Origin: Leptospira_A soteropolitanensis
GTDB taxonomy: Bacteria > Spirochaetota > Leptospiria > Leptospirales > Leptospiraceae
Assembly (NCBI RefSeq): GCF_026151335.1
Contig: NZ_JAMQPP010000009.1
Reading direction: 5' to 3' (one strand)
Length of the DNA stretch: 64,000 bases
The notes beneath the pieces were generated by a model, which was not told where the DNA came from, ran no database searches, and saw nothing but the letters and a program-made list of their open reading frames with translations. Position numbers and translations under genes: made by a program. This document shows positions 16,890 through 25,745 of the stretch, piece by piece (the stretch's first letter is position 1; each line of letters begins with the position of its first letter).

Positions 16890-19037
16890 TTACCGAACTT
16901 CAAATAAAGAAAGAGATAAAACTTTATTATCTCTATCTTTTACTTGCAAACGATATTCTCCCTTCTTTGGTTCCCAGAGGTAAGGACCTCCGGCAGACCC
17001 AATCTTTTCATCATTTAAATAATAAAAATACGAAACATCGTAAGAACTGAAAGTAAAGAGGATTTTTTGATGCCCCAAAGGAATATCAGGATCCAATGCA
17101 AAGATACTTCCATTCACAGGTGTAAGAATTCTTGTCGCCTTTGTTTTCTCAATTCCACTCTCCTTAGACAAGGGAGAAAGGGAGATTGTATCTGATGAAA
17201 TTCCTCCATCGGGCTTTTTTAATTTGGAACCAATAGTTTCATGTAATAAATCCATAGTCTCTCGCCAAACAGGAGCGGCACCTGTAATCCCCGATACATC
17301 GAGCATTGGAGCTCCCGTAGGATTTCCTACCCAAACTCCTACGGTAAAAACTTCCGAATAACCAATACACCAATTGTCCCTCATGTCTTGACTAGTTCCC
17401 GTTTTGACAGATGTATAATATGCAGTAGATAAAAAATTATCCCAACCAAATCCAAGTGACCTAGCTTCCCTATCCGAAAGGATTTCGGACACCATGTAAC
17501 TTGTTTTAGGTGAAAAAATTCGTCTAGAGTTTGAGGAAACATCTGAAAGATCAAATTTTAATTCAGAATAATTACCACCATTGGCTAAGGTTCGATACGC
17601 ATTCGTCAATTCCAAAAGAGAGATATCAGCCGTACCAAGTGCCAAAGAGGGTCCATAAAACTCTGGATACCGAAGGCCGGTGATTCCAAGTCGTTCTAAT
17701 ACCAGAATGAACTCATTGATATCAAGAAAGGACAAAGCACGAATAGCAGGAATATTTAAAGAAGAACCAAGACTTTCGCGAACTGTCACATTGCCCTTAT
17801 ACGATTTGTCATAGTTTAACGGCCGATAGATTCCTTGGTAAACAGGAATGCCCACAGGAGAATCGGAAAGAATAGATTCGGGTGTCAGTTTATTTTCTTC
17901 AAAGTTCTCCGCATAAACAAAAGGTTTTAAGGTAGAACCAACTTGTCTTTTGCTTCGAATGAGATCTAGTTTGGATACAGAACTTTCTTCCCCAATATTG
18001 GGAACATAAACTAAAACTTGACCCGTGCGATTATCGATCACAATCACAGACCCATCTTTTACATTTTTATTTGTTAGGGTTTTTACGTTGCGTTTTAGAA
18101 TCTCTTCTACTTTTCTTTGAAAGTGTAAGGATAAAGATGAATTAAATTGTGAACTTAAATTAACATCTTCATTAATTTTTTTCTCAAAAGAAAAATCCAA
18201 AATTGTTTTAGTAAACAGAGGAACAAAAGATGGGAATTGGGGATAATCTAAATTTCGAAATAAACTTTCCCTGACAAATAGGGATATAGATTCACAATCA
18301 CTGGCACCGTCTCTTTCTTTTTTTAACAAACAAACTCGTTTCACAATTCTTTCAATAGAGCTTTGGGGGGAACGAATGAGTGCCGCAAGCAAATAGGATT
18401 CGTTAGGTGTAAGTGCTTCAGCAGATTTTCGAAATAGTCCCTTACTTGCTGAAGAGATTCCTTTTAATTCTCCTCTGAAATAAATCAAATTGATATAAGC
18501 GGTAAATATCTCTTCTTTGGTCCAAGAATCTTCTAATTCCACTGCTCTCTGGATCTGTTTTAATTTCTGAAAGACCGTCTTTCGTTTGGAAGCAGAGGAT
18601 TTTAGGTCTGGATCCAAAAGAGAAACTAGTTGCATGGTAATAGTGGATGCGCCACGTAAAGAAGGTCCCGTAAGGTTTTCCCAAAATGATGAAATTAGCG
18701 CATTGGAATCAATTCCTTTATGTTCAAAGAATCGTTTGTCCTCTGCATGAACTACCGAATCGATTAGAAACTTGGGTAGTCTCTCGTATTCTGTCCACTC
18801 TTCTGACCGGTAATCATTTCGAATTCTGTATCTTTGAATGAGCTCTCCACTCCGATCAAACACTTGTATGTCGGAAGGAAGATACGCCGACTTGACATCC
18901 TTGTAAGTTGGCAAAGACCAAAGAGTGGAACTACAAAAAAGAAATCCTATGCTGAATAAAAAAGAAATGAGTCTATTTCTTATGAATCCAAAAAAGGAAT
19001 TTTTTGTTTTACCGATCAGAAGTCTCGGCATCTTCAT
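16890..19037 (-). CDS. pbpC: Penicillin-binding protein 1C
   Basis: A bifunctional peptidoglycan synthase acting at the inner membrane with its active sites in the periplasm. After one membrane anchor come a glycosyltransferase (GT51) domain with HAEDKRFFEHKGID and GASTITMQL, a transpeptidase domain with GSTLKPF (nucleophile Ser), SSLNIP and VKTGTS, and a C-terminal beta domain typical of the 1C group. Total length ~715 residues fits PBP1C. The start is uncertain: ATGs at 19,067, 19,037 and 19,031 all overlap the RsmD-like gene; I chose 19,037 as a compromise, with no strong ribosome binding site at any. Domain assignment is firm. Confidence 0.92.
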   Translation of the reverse strand: MKMPRLLIGKTKNSFFGFIRNRLISFLFSIGFLFCSSTLWSLPTYKDVKSAYLPSDIQVFDRSGELIQRYRIRNDYRSEEWTEYERLPKFLIDSVVHAEDKRFFEHKGIDSNALISSFWENLTGPSLRGASTITMQLVSLLDPDLKSSASKRKTVFQKLKQIQRAVELEDSWTKEEIFTAYINLIYFRGELKGISSASKGLFRKSAEALTPNESYLLAALIRSPQSSIERIVKRVCLLKKERDGASDCESISLFVRESLFRNLDYPQFPSFVPLFTKTILDFSFEKKINEDVNLSSQFNSSLSLHFQRKVEEILKRNVKTLTNKNVKDGSVIVIDNRTGQVLVYVPNIGEESSVSKLDLIRSKRQVGSTLKPFVYAENFEENKLTPESILSDSPVGIPVYQGIYRPLNYDKSYKGNVTVRESLGSSLNIPAIRALSFLDINEFILVLERLGITGLRYPEFYGPSLALGTADISLLELTNAYRTLANGGNYSELKFDLSDVSSNSRRIFSPKTSYMVSEILSDREARSLGFGWDNFLSTAYYTSVKTGTSQDMRDNWCIGYSEVFTVGVWVGNPTGAPMLDVSGITGAAPVWRETMDLLHETIGSKLKKPDGGISSDTISLSPLSKESGIEKTKATRILTPVNGSIFALDPDIPLGHQKILFTFSSYDVSYFYYLNDEKIGSAGGPYLWEPKKGEYRLQVKDRDNKVLSLSLFEVR

Positions 19038-19623
19038 AACCAGTTTCAATGATAAAGTGACTACCATACTCTCTTACTTTATGCGGGAGATCTGTCCAAA
19101 TTTTAGCAGTGGGTTGGTGTTCCGGTATTTGGCATAAAATTAAAAACGGTTTTTGTAAGGATAAACAAAAGGCGTATAAACCTTCTAACATCTCTTTCAT
19201 TCTAGCGGGTGTTTCCGACCAATATGTATAAGGTGGATCCAGATAAAAGATATAAGCTAATTCTTCTCCCAAATCCCACTTTAGCGCATGTTTGGTTGCA
19301 TCTTTTCTAAATAATTGGACTTCGGCAAGTCCTCGAAAAAGAGAATGAAGTTGTCTAAATCGAGTTTGGTCTAATTCATAAGTGAGTAGTCTTTTCACGG
19401 AAAGGCTATAAGCTTCCGCAGAAATTTGTCCACTACCCGCAAAATAATCACAGAATAAAACTGAATCAAAACCTAGGCCCCAAGAAAGCAGGCGAGAATC
19501 CATGAGAGAAAATATAGCTTTTTTTACGAGGCTATTGGTGAAATTCAAATGTCCCGATACATCGGGAGGCGTTGGAATTTCTTTCCCCTTCCACTTACCT
19601 TGTGATACTCGTAACCCTTTCAT
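19009..19623 (-). CDS. RsmD-like RNA methyltransferase
   Basis: The 204-residue protein has the N-terminal basic strand typical of RsmD (MKGLRVSQGKWKGKEIPTP), an S-adenosylmethionine motif (DYFAGSGQISAEA, about 58-70) and the catalytic DPPYTYW motif. RsmD makes m2G966 in 16S rRNA. Sequence between the motifs looks divergent, so a different RNA or DNA target is possible and I leave the symbol blank. The ATG follows directly on the preceding stop codon, and the 3' end overlaps the PBP1C start region, so it is embedded in a compact operon. Confidence 0.82.
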   Translation of the reverse strand: MKGLRVSQGKWKGKEIPTPPDVSGHLNFTNSLVKKAIFSLMDSRLLSWGLGFDSVLFCDYFAGSGQISAEAYSLSVKRLLTYELDQTRFRQLHSLFRGLAEVQLFRKDATKHALKWDLGEELAYIFYLDPPYTYWSETPARMKEMLEGLYAFCLSLQKPFLILCQIPEHQPTAKIWTDLPHKVREYGSHFIIETGYEDAETSDR

Positions 19624-20151
19624 TTATTTCCCCGAAGATTTAAGTTCTTCCAATTGCGATAACACATGTTTGGAGGGAGAGTTCGACTCAATTTCTGCAA
19701 AGACCTTTCTAGCTTCTGATTCATTTTTTAAATCCAAAAGACCAAGTCCGTATAAAAGGAGGGCATCATTGTATTTGGGACTTTGTTTCCCCGATTTTTG
19801 GAAATCCTTTCCCCACTCAATGAGTAAATCTGACTCTCCAAATACAAGAGCACGTTCCATAAATAAATAAATGGCGTTCCAATAGTGAACCGACAATCGA
19901 AAATTAGGTGGAGGATCACGAACCACCTTTGCCTTGAGCTGGGCCCAATTCTCTTCTGTGGAAACGTAGAGAAAAAAAATCCGGGGATCCTTCTCTGCAT
20001 CCGATCCATTTAAATATTGTAAGGACTGTTTGGAGACAGTGGCGTAATTTCCTTTTTTAAATTCTATATAGAGGGTTGAAAAACCAGAGGCTTCGCCCCA
20101 AAGGAACGAAGGTAGAATCAAAAAACCAAAAATATACTGAAAATAAGACAA
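19624..20151 (-). CDS. Exported TPR-like hypothetical protein
   Basis: The 175-residue protein begins with a signal-peptide-like stretch (SYFQYIFGFLILPSFLWGEA). The mature part is alpha-helical with tetratricopeptide-like spacing (PKYNDALLLYGLGLLDLKNE). The start is a TTG 1 base after the stop of the zinc-ribbon gene, so its translation probably depends on that gene. I do not recognise a specific family. It sits between a zinc-ribbon microprotein and an RsmD-like methyltransferase in one operon. Confidence 0.7.
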   Translation of the reverse strand: MSYFQYIFGFLILPSFLWGEASGFSTLYIEFKKGNYATVSKQSLQYLNGSDAEKDPRIFFLYVSTEENWAQLKAKVVRDPPPNFRLSVHYWNAIYLFMERALVFGESDLLIEWGKDFQKSGKQSPKYNDALLLYGLGLLDLKNESEARKVFAEIESNSPSKHVLSQLEELKSSGK

Positions 20152-20152
20152 A

Positions 20153-20341
20153 TTACAGTTCGGTGATATTCGAAGATCCGCACATAGGACAGATCAATTC
20201 CCAAGAATCGAGGTATTCGTCCTCCCCCTCGGCTTCCCAACGGTGGTCACAATCCTCACAAGCATACGTTACGACGTCTTCGTTGAGGCTATCTGCATCG
20301 AATTCGTCATCATCTAAAAAGTCATCTTCCATACCCTTCAC
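20153..20341 (-). CDS. Small zinc-ribbon protein
   Basis: A 62-residue acidic microprotein. The first ~25 residues are almost entirely Asp/Glu and hydrophobic residues; then CEDCDHRW and CPMCGSSN form two CxxC knuckles expected to bind one zinc ion, as in FmdB-like or other regulatory ribbons. It begins the minus-strand operon that continues with the exported TPR-like gene, RsmD-like gene and pbpC. The start could be the ATG at 20,341 or the in-frame ATG three codons later. Coding status is supported by the ribbon; function is unknown. Confidence 0.8.
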   Translation of the reverse strand: MKGMEDDFLDDDEFDADSLNEDVVTYACEDCDHRWEAEGEDEYLDSWELICPMCGSSNITEL

Positions 20342-20402
20342 ACTAAATCACAAAGAAAAAGCCGTGTCAAGTGGGGAGGGCAAAAAAAAATGGGAACAAA
20401 CG

Positions 20403-21419
20403 ATGGCGATTTACTCCCGGTACGAACCGCACAGAAAGAAGAAATCAAAGGCACCGCTATTTCTATTGGTTTTAGCGCTTGGTTTATCCGTGTTAGGGTT
20501 TACCTATAGAAAAGAAATTTATTTTCTTTTTGCAAAAGACCAAAGTGTCAGAGCGGAAAAAACCAAAGAAAAAACAATTGAGCTTTGGAAATCAGGAAAT
20601 CTAAAAGAAAAAGATATAGAAGATTTCCAATCCATTGCGACAACCTATTCAGAGAAAGATCCAACAGATCCTGTTGCCTTTCATTTGATTGCACGGAGTT
20701 TGTTTTGGAACTTATATCGAATTGGAATTTATTTTGACCATGATAGTTTGATTTTGCATTTAGGATCGGAGTTCAAAGACTTTATTGGATCTTCTGTTTT
20801 GGCTGATTCCACTTTGGATTCGATATTTTGGAATGCAAGGACTGCCGAGTCTTTTTGTTCCTCCCCATTTTCCGATTGGGAAAATAACAAAGTTTTGTTG
20901 TTCCTAGGGGAAACTCACCGCCAAGTCAAACGACCACAAGTTTTGATTAACGAATATGGAAATTTGGATCGTTCTAAACTTTCCCCCGAATTCCAAACCG
21001 TTTATATTTGGTTACTCACCTTCAACACGATGTTAGCTGGTGATGCAGGTGGTCTCGATAAACTCATCACCATCACAAAAGATCCAACTTACAAAGCCGG
21101 TATCCAATTTACCCCAAGAGAAGAAAATTTTTTACGAGGACTTGGTAAGTTCTATAAAAAAGATTATGTGGGAGCATTGTCTCTACTCAGGCAAGCTAAG
21201 TCAAATAACCCAGACCGCATTACAGAAACTTCCATCATTACGGAAGCTACCATCTTTCACTTACAAAATCTTTCGCAAAAAGGAATCGATCTCTTAGAAG
21301 AATTTTATCTTTCTTCTGGAAAAAGGAATCCTGAGATTCCTCTCCTTATCGCCAAGATGGTTTCCGAAAAACCAGGAACCAAAACCAAACTAGATTTAAC
21401 ACCGGAAAAAAAAGAATGA
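20403..21419 (+). CDS. Membrane-anchored TPR-like protein
   Basis: I start it at the ATG at 20,403; codons further upstream in this frame are antisense to the zinc-ribbon gene. The 338-residue protein has a basic N-terminus (RYEPHRKKKSKA), one transmembrane segment (about 17-36) and a long alpha-helical region with tetratricopeptide-like helices (for example ENFLRGLGKFYKKDYVGALS). It is probably a bitopic protein with the repeats in the periplasm, used for protein contacts. The gene overlaps the downstream lipoprotein gene by 4 bases (ATGA). No specific family recognised. Confidence 0.78.
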   Translation: MAIYSRYEPHRKKKSKAPLFLLVLALGLSVLGFTYRKEIYFLFAKDQSVRAEKTKEKTIELWKSGNLKEKDIEDFQSIATTYSEKDPTDPVAFHLIARSLFWNLYRIGIYFDHDSLILHLGSEFKDFIGSSVLADSTLDSIFWNARTAESFCSSPFSDWENNKVLLFLGETHRQVKRPQVLINEYGNLDRSKLSPEFQTVYIWLLTFNTMLAGDAGGLDKLITITKDPTYKAGIQFTPREENFLRGLGKFYKKDYVGALSLLRQAKSNNPDRITETSIITEATIFHLQNLSQKGIDLLEEFYLSSGKRNPEIPLLIAKMVSEKPGTKTKLDLTPEKKE

Positions 21420-21835
21420 AAGTTCTCTGCTTTTCATTTACCGATTCTTTTTCTAAATCTTTCAAAAAACGTCTAATGCCCGTTATTTTGTTAACGGCTT
21501 TTACTTCTATTTCTTTTTCAAACTGTGGTTTGTTTTATAAAGGAGTTCCTAAAGCCGGTGAATTTTGTTATGTTTTAGTCAAACCTCCGGAATGTTTATA
21601 TGTTGATTTTGAATCCAAAAAACTAATTTGGAATGATGTAGAGTATAAATTAGAAGAAAAACTCCGAATGGATTATTTTTTTAAATCCAACGGCGAATTG
21701 TTCGAACTTACCGTTTCTACTGTCAATCGAGTAGAGTTAAAAAATCTAACAACTGCAAACTTTAACAAATTTTATATGAGAAAAAAAGATAAGTTTGCAG
21801 AAATCCCAGTATCTGGTAGTACAAAACATGAGTAA
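21416..21835 (+). CDS. Small putative lipoprotein
   Basis: The 139-residue product has a signal peptide ending in a spirochaete-style lipobox (SFSNC, Cys37 counted from the first ATG). The ATG at 21,476 (MPVILLTAFTS) would give a more usual signal length, but the 21,416 ATG overlaps the upstream stop as ATGA, which favours coupling. The mature ~100 residues are beta-rich with two further cysteines and no recognised motif. It overlaps the sufE start by 8 bases. Function unknown. Confidence 0.75.
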   Translation: MKVLCFSFTDSFSKSFKKRLMPVILLTAFTSISFSNCGLFYKGVPKAGEFCYVLVKPPECLYVDFESKKLIWNDVEYKLEEKLRMDYFFKSNGELFELTVSTVNRVELKNLTTANFNKFYMRKKDKFAEIPVSGSTKHE

Positions 21836-22241
21836 GACGATTGAGGAAATTCAAAAAGAAATTATAGCAGAGTTTGCTGACCTCACAGACTGGGAAGAAA
21901 AGTTCCAATATCTCATTGAGCTAGGTGAAGAACTTCCCCCTTATCCTGATGAAAAACGAACAGAAGAATATATAGTCCCAGGTTGCCAATCCCGAGTTTG
22001 GGTTGCACCAAAATTAGAATCAGGACGATTAGAATTTGATGCTGATAGTGATACAGCTCTCACAAAAGGTCTTATCGCCATTTTGATAAGGGTGTTTTCA
22101 GGACAATCTCCGAAAGATATAGCGGATGCCTCACTGGGTTTTATAGAAGAAGTAGGTCTTGCTAAGTTTCTTTCCATCTCAAGAAGAAACGGACTCTTCT
22201 CTATGGTACAAAAACTAAAGGGATACGCAGAAAAAGCATAA
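21828..22241 (+). CDS. sufE: SufE-family sulfur acceptor
   Basis: SufE takes persulfide sulfur from the cysteine desulfurase SufS and passes it to the Suf iron-sulfur scaffold in the cytoplasm. The 137-residue protein has the canonical active-site motif VPGCQSRVW with the acceptor cysteine at C53, and the family's helical ends. I start at the ATG at 21,828 (MSKTIEE), which overlaps the lipoprotein stop by 8 bases; the longer reading begins inside that gene. No sufS or sufBCD is present nearby, so those partners must be elsewhere. Confidence 0.93.
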   Translation: MSKTIEEIQKEIIAEFADLTDWEEKFQYLIELGEELPPYPDEKRTEEYIVPGCQSRVWVAPKLESGRLEFDADSDTALTKGLIAILIRVFSGQSPKDIADASLGFIEEVGLAKFLSISRRNGLFSMVQKLKGYAEKA

Positions 22242-22257
22242 GCATTTTCTTTTTTCC

Positions 22258-22286
22258 TTTGCAATCTTTTAAGACTCGCATAGAAT
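22258..22286 (+). promoter_or_regulatory. Candidate sigma-70 promoter
   Basis: TTTGCA (22,258-22,263) and TAGAAT (22,281-22,286) are separated by 17 bases, upstream of the serine hydrolase gene at 22,315. Both boxes are close to the housekeeping consensus. The AGAATTC just here is mirrored by GAATTCT at the start codon, a possible operator. Not verifiable from sequence alone. Confidence 0.4.
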
Positions 22287-22314
22287 TCTGAAACGAATCT
22301 GAATCAGGAATTCT

Positions 22315-23496
22315 ATGAAACGAAGTTTGATCTTTCTAATCTTATTAACCTTTGTACACTGTGGCAAAGACCTATCCCCTTTTGGTGGCGAACCAGAAAT
22401 AACTACACTAAAACCCCGATTAAAACCAGAATGGCCAAACCCCCATTGGAAAGTTGTATCTCCAGAATCCGTTGGAGTTTCTTCCGACAAACTAGGATTA
22501 GTGGAAGAATACGCTTTCGCAAGAACCGGCGATGAAACTGATCGAAAAGGAAGACGAACCGATGCACTAGTTATTTTAAGAAACGGAAAACTCATTTATG
22601 AAAAATATGCGAGAAACTTCTCTGAAGACAAAGTCCATTTAACTTGGTCAGTATCGAAAAGTATCTTACAAACCATGTATGGAATCGCTGTCAAACAAGG
22701 TCTTATCAAATTAGACGATCCTGGTTATTATCACTACGAACCACTTAGTCGTGATGAAGCTCATAAAAAAATTACCATTAGACACCTTCTCAATATGTCA
22801 TCAGGACTTGCGGCAGAGGAAGGATACGAAAGTGGCCCCTTAAAATCTTCTGTGATTGCGATGTTGTATACCAGAGGACGTAAAGACATGGGTGCTTTCT
22901 GTGCCAATCTTCCTCTTCGTGCAGAGCCAGGAACTCAAGTATACTATTCTAGTTGCGATACCAATATCCTTTCCGCTATTCTTAAAAAAGTTTATGGAGT
23001 TGAAGAATACGATAAACTTCCCTTTGAAAAAATCTTCAAACCTCTTGGGATCACAAATGTAACCTTCGAAAGAGATGGTTCTGGAACTTACGTTGGTTCT
23101 TCCTATCTTTATATGAGCGCCAAAGACTTAGCAAAAATTGGATACTTATATTTGAATGATGGAGTTTGGAACGGTGAACGTTTGTTACCTGAAGGATGGG
23201 TTCAGTTCACAAGAACTCCTGCGCCTGGATATAAAACTACACCTTATTCCGAAGATTTAGACCAAGATAATTATACAGCGCACTGGTATGCCAATACAGG
23301 TGTTCCTGAAAGAGGAATTCACGAACCTTGGCCCGATGCACCCAAAGATACCTTTGCGGGTATTGGTCATTGGGGACAAATGTTGTATGTAATTCCAAGC
23401 CTTGATTTAATCATTGTTCGGTTTGGAGATGATCGCGAAAAAGCTTTCATCAAAAATGATTTTTTAAAATTAGTGAAAGAGTCTGTAATTAGGTAA
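22315..23496 (+). CDS. Serine hydrolase lipoprotein (class C beta-lactamase-like)
   Basis: The 393-residue protein has a lipoprotein signal (LLTFVHC, Cys16) and a beta-lactamase/esterase fold. The catalytic SxxK is SVSK at Ser112-Lys115 in TWSVSKSIL, followed by YYSSCD (the tyrosine motif) and GIGHWGQM (third motif). The pattern resembles 6-aminohexanoate-dimer hydrolase (NylB)-type amidases/esterases more than true beta-lactamases. It is probably anchored in the envelope and faces the periplasm or surface. AGGA precedes the ATG. The substrate is unknown. Confidence 0.88.
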   Translation: MKRSLIFLILLTFVHCGKDLSPFGGEPEITTLKPRLKPEWPNPHWKVVSPESVGVSSDKLGLVEEYAFARTGDETDRKGRRTDALVILRNGKLIYEKYARNFSEDKVHLTWSVSKSILQTMYGIAVKQGLIKLDDPGYYHYEPLSRDEAHKKITIRHLLNMSSGLAAEEGYESGPLKSSVIAMLYTRGRKDMGAFCANLPLRAEPGTQVYYSSCDTNILSAILKKVYGVEEYDKLPFEKIFKPLGITNVTFERDGSGTYVGSSYLYMSAKDLAKIGYLYLNDGVWNGERLLPEGWVQFTRTPAPGYKTTPYSEDLDQDNYTAHWYANTGVPERGIHEPWPDAPKDTFAGIGHWGQMLYVIPSLDLIIVRFGDDREKAFIKNDFLKLVKESVIR

Positions 23497-23500
23497 CCCT

Positions 23501-23812
23501 ATGAAAAGAAAAATTTCTGTAATACTTTCTTTGTTATTTCTATTTATCTTGTTTTGGGCACAATGGAATTGGAAACATCTATCCAGTTTTCCATCCATCA
23601 TATCTAGTTTTTATTCGAAAGAATATTGTAGCTGTTACTTTGTGATGCAACTTTCCGAAGAACAATGCCATAACTTTGCTCGGCAATGGGTTCCCATTAG
23701 TGAATTCAAACTCGACAAAGAAAATATGTCAGTAACTGTTAAGGGACTTGGACGAACCAATACAGCCAAATATCTTTCGAAAGAATATGGTTGTACTCTT
23801 GTGACTGATTAA
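23501..23812 (+). CDS. Small membrane-anchored hypothetical protein
   Basis: A 103-residue product with an N-terminal hydrophobic segment (about 6-20) and a short extracytoplasmic part containing four cysteines, three in YCSCYFVMQLSEEQC, suggesting disulphides or metal binding. It starts 4 bases after the serine hydrolase stop and is probably co-transcribed with it. Not recognised. It ends 8 bases before the convergent TonB-like gene. Confidence 0.68.
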   Translation: MKRKISVILSLLFLFILFWAQWNWKHLSSFPSIISSFYSKEYCSCYFVMQLSEEQCHNFARQWVPISEFKLDKENMSVTVKGLGRTNTAKYLSKEYGCTLVTD

Positions 23813-23820
23813 ACTCAATA

Positions 23821-24738
23821 CTAACGGTAGTATCTAATTCCAGGAAAAATGAAGTTAATTCCAAAGATAAGTCCTTTGGCTTTGACTTCTTCTGGGACGG
23901 GGCCAAAATTTTGGCCTCGGATAGAATCCATACAGGCTTGATCCACAACAACCTGGCCTTGTGAAGTCACAAGTCTTACATCCAACACTTGGCCTTGTTC
24001 GCTTAACATAAATAAAACTTTAGTTTCGCCTTCTTTAATTCCTTCTCTTGCTACAACACCTGCCATATCTCGGTATGCATAGTTTCCACCACCAGGAGGG
24101 GCAAAAGATTCTTCAATTCGTTTCAACATGTTTTTGAAATAATAATAACCTGCTAATTGTTTGGTGGGAATTGTCAGAGCTTTAGCCCCATCCCATCGAA
24201 ATAAAAAGTCTTGTTGGAACCGATAGTTAAAAGGAATTTTTGTCATTTGCCCAGAACTTGCAGATTGGTTCGGACTTTCTTCGGAATTAGAATTGGTTTT
24301 TGGATCGGCTTTAAAAATTCCTACTTCAAAAAGTTCTTCTTCCTTAGATTGTTCTGATTTGGGTTGGGCTTTGCTTGGAGTGGAAGCAGAACTTCCCATA
24401 ATGAATTCACGAAATTGTGTGAGAGTATGAAATCCTTGTTTTTCCGTGAGGCCACCGCCACCCGACGAATCTTTGTTAGAGAGAGCTTTGTACTCGTCTT
24501 TTTTATCTGGATTGATGAACTGCTGTTCCACAAGAACTTCGTAAATTTTTTCTTGTTCTTTTGGCCCTAACATTTCGGAAGCTTGTTCCTCTGCTAACAT
24601 CTTCCAAAGCATATTCCTTGTGATGAGGTGTGCGAGTACAAGTGAGGTTATGAGTATAACAAAGGTGAAAGCAAAGAAAAGTCTGCGTTCCCCTTCTTCT
24701 TTTTCAGGTAACCGGAAATCAAAAGAGAGTTGGGCCAT
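23821..24738 (-). CDS. TonB-like protein with C-terminal TonB domain
   Basis: I start at the ATG at 24,738 (MAQLSFDF), which overlaps the ruvB 3' end by 20 bases. The 305-residue protein has one membrane anchor (about 19-40), a Gly/Ser/Lys-rich linker in the periplasm, and a C-terminal region (EGETKVLFMLSEQGQVLDVR through a RGQNFGPVP loop) that resembles the TonB C-terminal fold. TonB proteins link inner-membrane proton motive force to outer-membrane receptors; no exbB/exbD lies here. A TonB-dependent receptor is present at 49.9 kb. The assignment is by pattern and moderately sure. Confidence 0.75.
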   Translation of the reverse strand: MAQLSFDFRLPEKEEGERRLFFAFTFVILITSLVLAHLITRNMLWKMLAEEQASEMLGPKEQEKIYEVLVEQQFINPDKKDEYKALSNKDSSGGGGLTEKQGFHTLTQFREFIMGSSASTPSKAQPKSEQSKEEELFEVGIFKADPKTNSNSEESPNQSASSGQMTKIPFNYRFQQDFLFRWDGAKALTIPTKQLAGYYYFKNMLKRIEESFAPPGGGNYAYRDMAGVVAREGIKEGETKVLFMLSEQGQVLDVRLVTSQGQVVVDQACMDSIRGQNFGPVPEEVKAKGLIFGINFIFPGIRYYR

Positions 24739-25744
24739 TTTCGCGATTTTCCCCGATATTTCCAGTATACACAATTCCCAAATGTTCGTAAGCTTTTTTC
24801 GTTGCCACCCTACCTTGGGGTGTCCGGTCAATGAGACCCACTCGAACGAGAAACGGTTCGTAAGTATCTTCCAAAGTACGCTCTTCTTCTCCGAGCACTA
24901 CAGCGATGGGTTTAATTCCCACAGGCCCACCACCGTAACGGTTGATGAGGATGTCTAAAATTTGACGGTCCACGACATCGAGTCCTAAATGATCCACACC
25001 CATCCTATCAAAAGCAAACCGGCATGTTGCTAAACTAACAGAGGTTTCATTTCTCACTTCTGCAAAATCCCGTACTCGTTTGAGGAGATGGTTGGCAATC
25101 CTTGGAGTTTTGCGGCTCCGTTTTCCAATCTCCAAGGCAACCCCTTCCCCAAGAGAAACACCGAGAAGTTTTGCGGAACGATCCACGATGATTTGCATTT
25201 CCCCATCAGTGTAAAAATCAAGTTTCAGATGGATTCCAAACCTTGTCTTCAAAGGTTCACTGACAAGACCAGAACGAGTCGTGGCACCGACGAGCGTAAA
25301 GGGCTGGAGTTGGATCTGGAGGGCATTGGCAGTCACTCCTTCCCCCACCACAAGATCCACAAAGAAGTTCTCCATCGCTGGATACAGTAACTCTTCTTGT
25401 TTTTTGATAAAGCCGTGGATTTCGTCGATAAAAAGGACTTCGTTGGTTTTGAGTAAGGTTAAGAACCGAACTAGATCTGCACCCTTGGAGATGGCAGGAG
25501 CCGAAGTGGGTGTGAATGCCACGGCAAGTTCATTGGCTATGATATTGGCAAGTGTGGTTTTACCAAGGCCAGGAGGGCCGGAAATTAAAACGTGGTCCAG
25601 GGGACTCTTTCGTTTCCGAGCCGCCTCCACATAAACCGAGAGATTGGCTAAAACCTCTTTTTGTCCTATAAATTCGGATAATTTGGTAGGGCGAAGGCTA
25701 GGTTCATCTTCGCCCGGTTGTATCCAATCTTCTCTTAAACTCAC
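24719..25744 (-). CDS. ruvB: Holliday junction branch migration helicase RuvB
   Basis: RuvB is the hexameric AAA+ motor that, with RuvA, drives branch migration of Holliday junctions. The 341-residue protein has Walker A GPPGLGKTT, Walker B LFIDEIH, the sensor-1 segment VGATTRSG and the C-terminal winged-helix region (YEPFLVRVGLIDRTPQGR), all standard. The start MSLREDWIQPG is normal for the family. It begins 1 base after the htrA stop and overlaps the tonB-like gene. ruvA and ruvC are not in this window. Confidence 0.98.
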   Translation of the reverse strand: MSLREDWIQPGEDEPSLRPTKLSEFIGQKEVLANLSVYVEAARKRKSPLDHVLISGPPGLGKTTLANIIANELAVAFTPTSAPAISKGADLVRFLTLLKTNEVLFIDEIHGFIKKQEELLYPAMENFFVDLVVGEGVTANALQIQLQPFTLVGATTRSGLVSEPLKTRFGIHLKLDFYTDGEMQIIVDRSAKLLGVSLGEGVALEIGKRSRKTPRIANHLLKRVRDFAEVRNETSVSLATCRFAFDRMGVDHLGLDVVDRQILDILINRYGGGPVGIKPIAVVLGEEERTLEDTYEPFLVRVGLIDRTPQGRVATKKAYEHLGIVYTGNIGENRENGPTLF

Positions 25745-25745
25745 C

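Noticed and set aside
20076..20402. N-terminal extension of the TPR-like protein gene
   Set aside because: This stretch is antisense to the zinc-ribbon gene and gives a Ser/Gln-rich low-complexity reading; the ATG at 20,403 gives a normal membrane anchor.
24719..25744. A complete ruvABC locus
   Set aside because: Only ruvB is present; its neighbours are htrA and a TonB-like gene.
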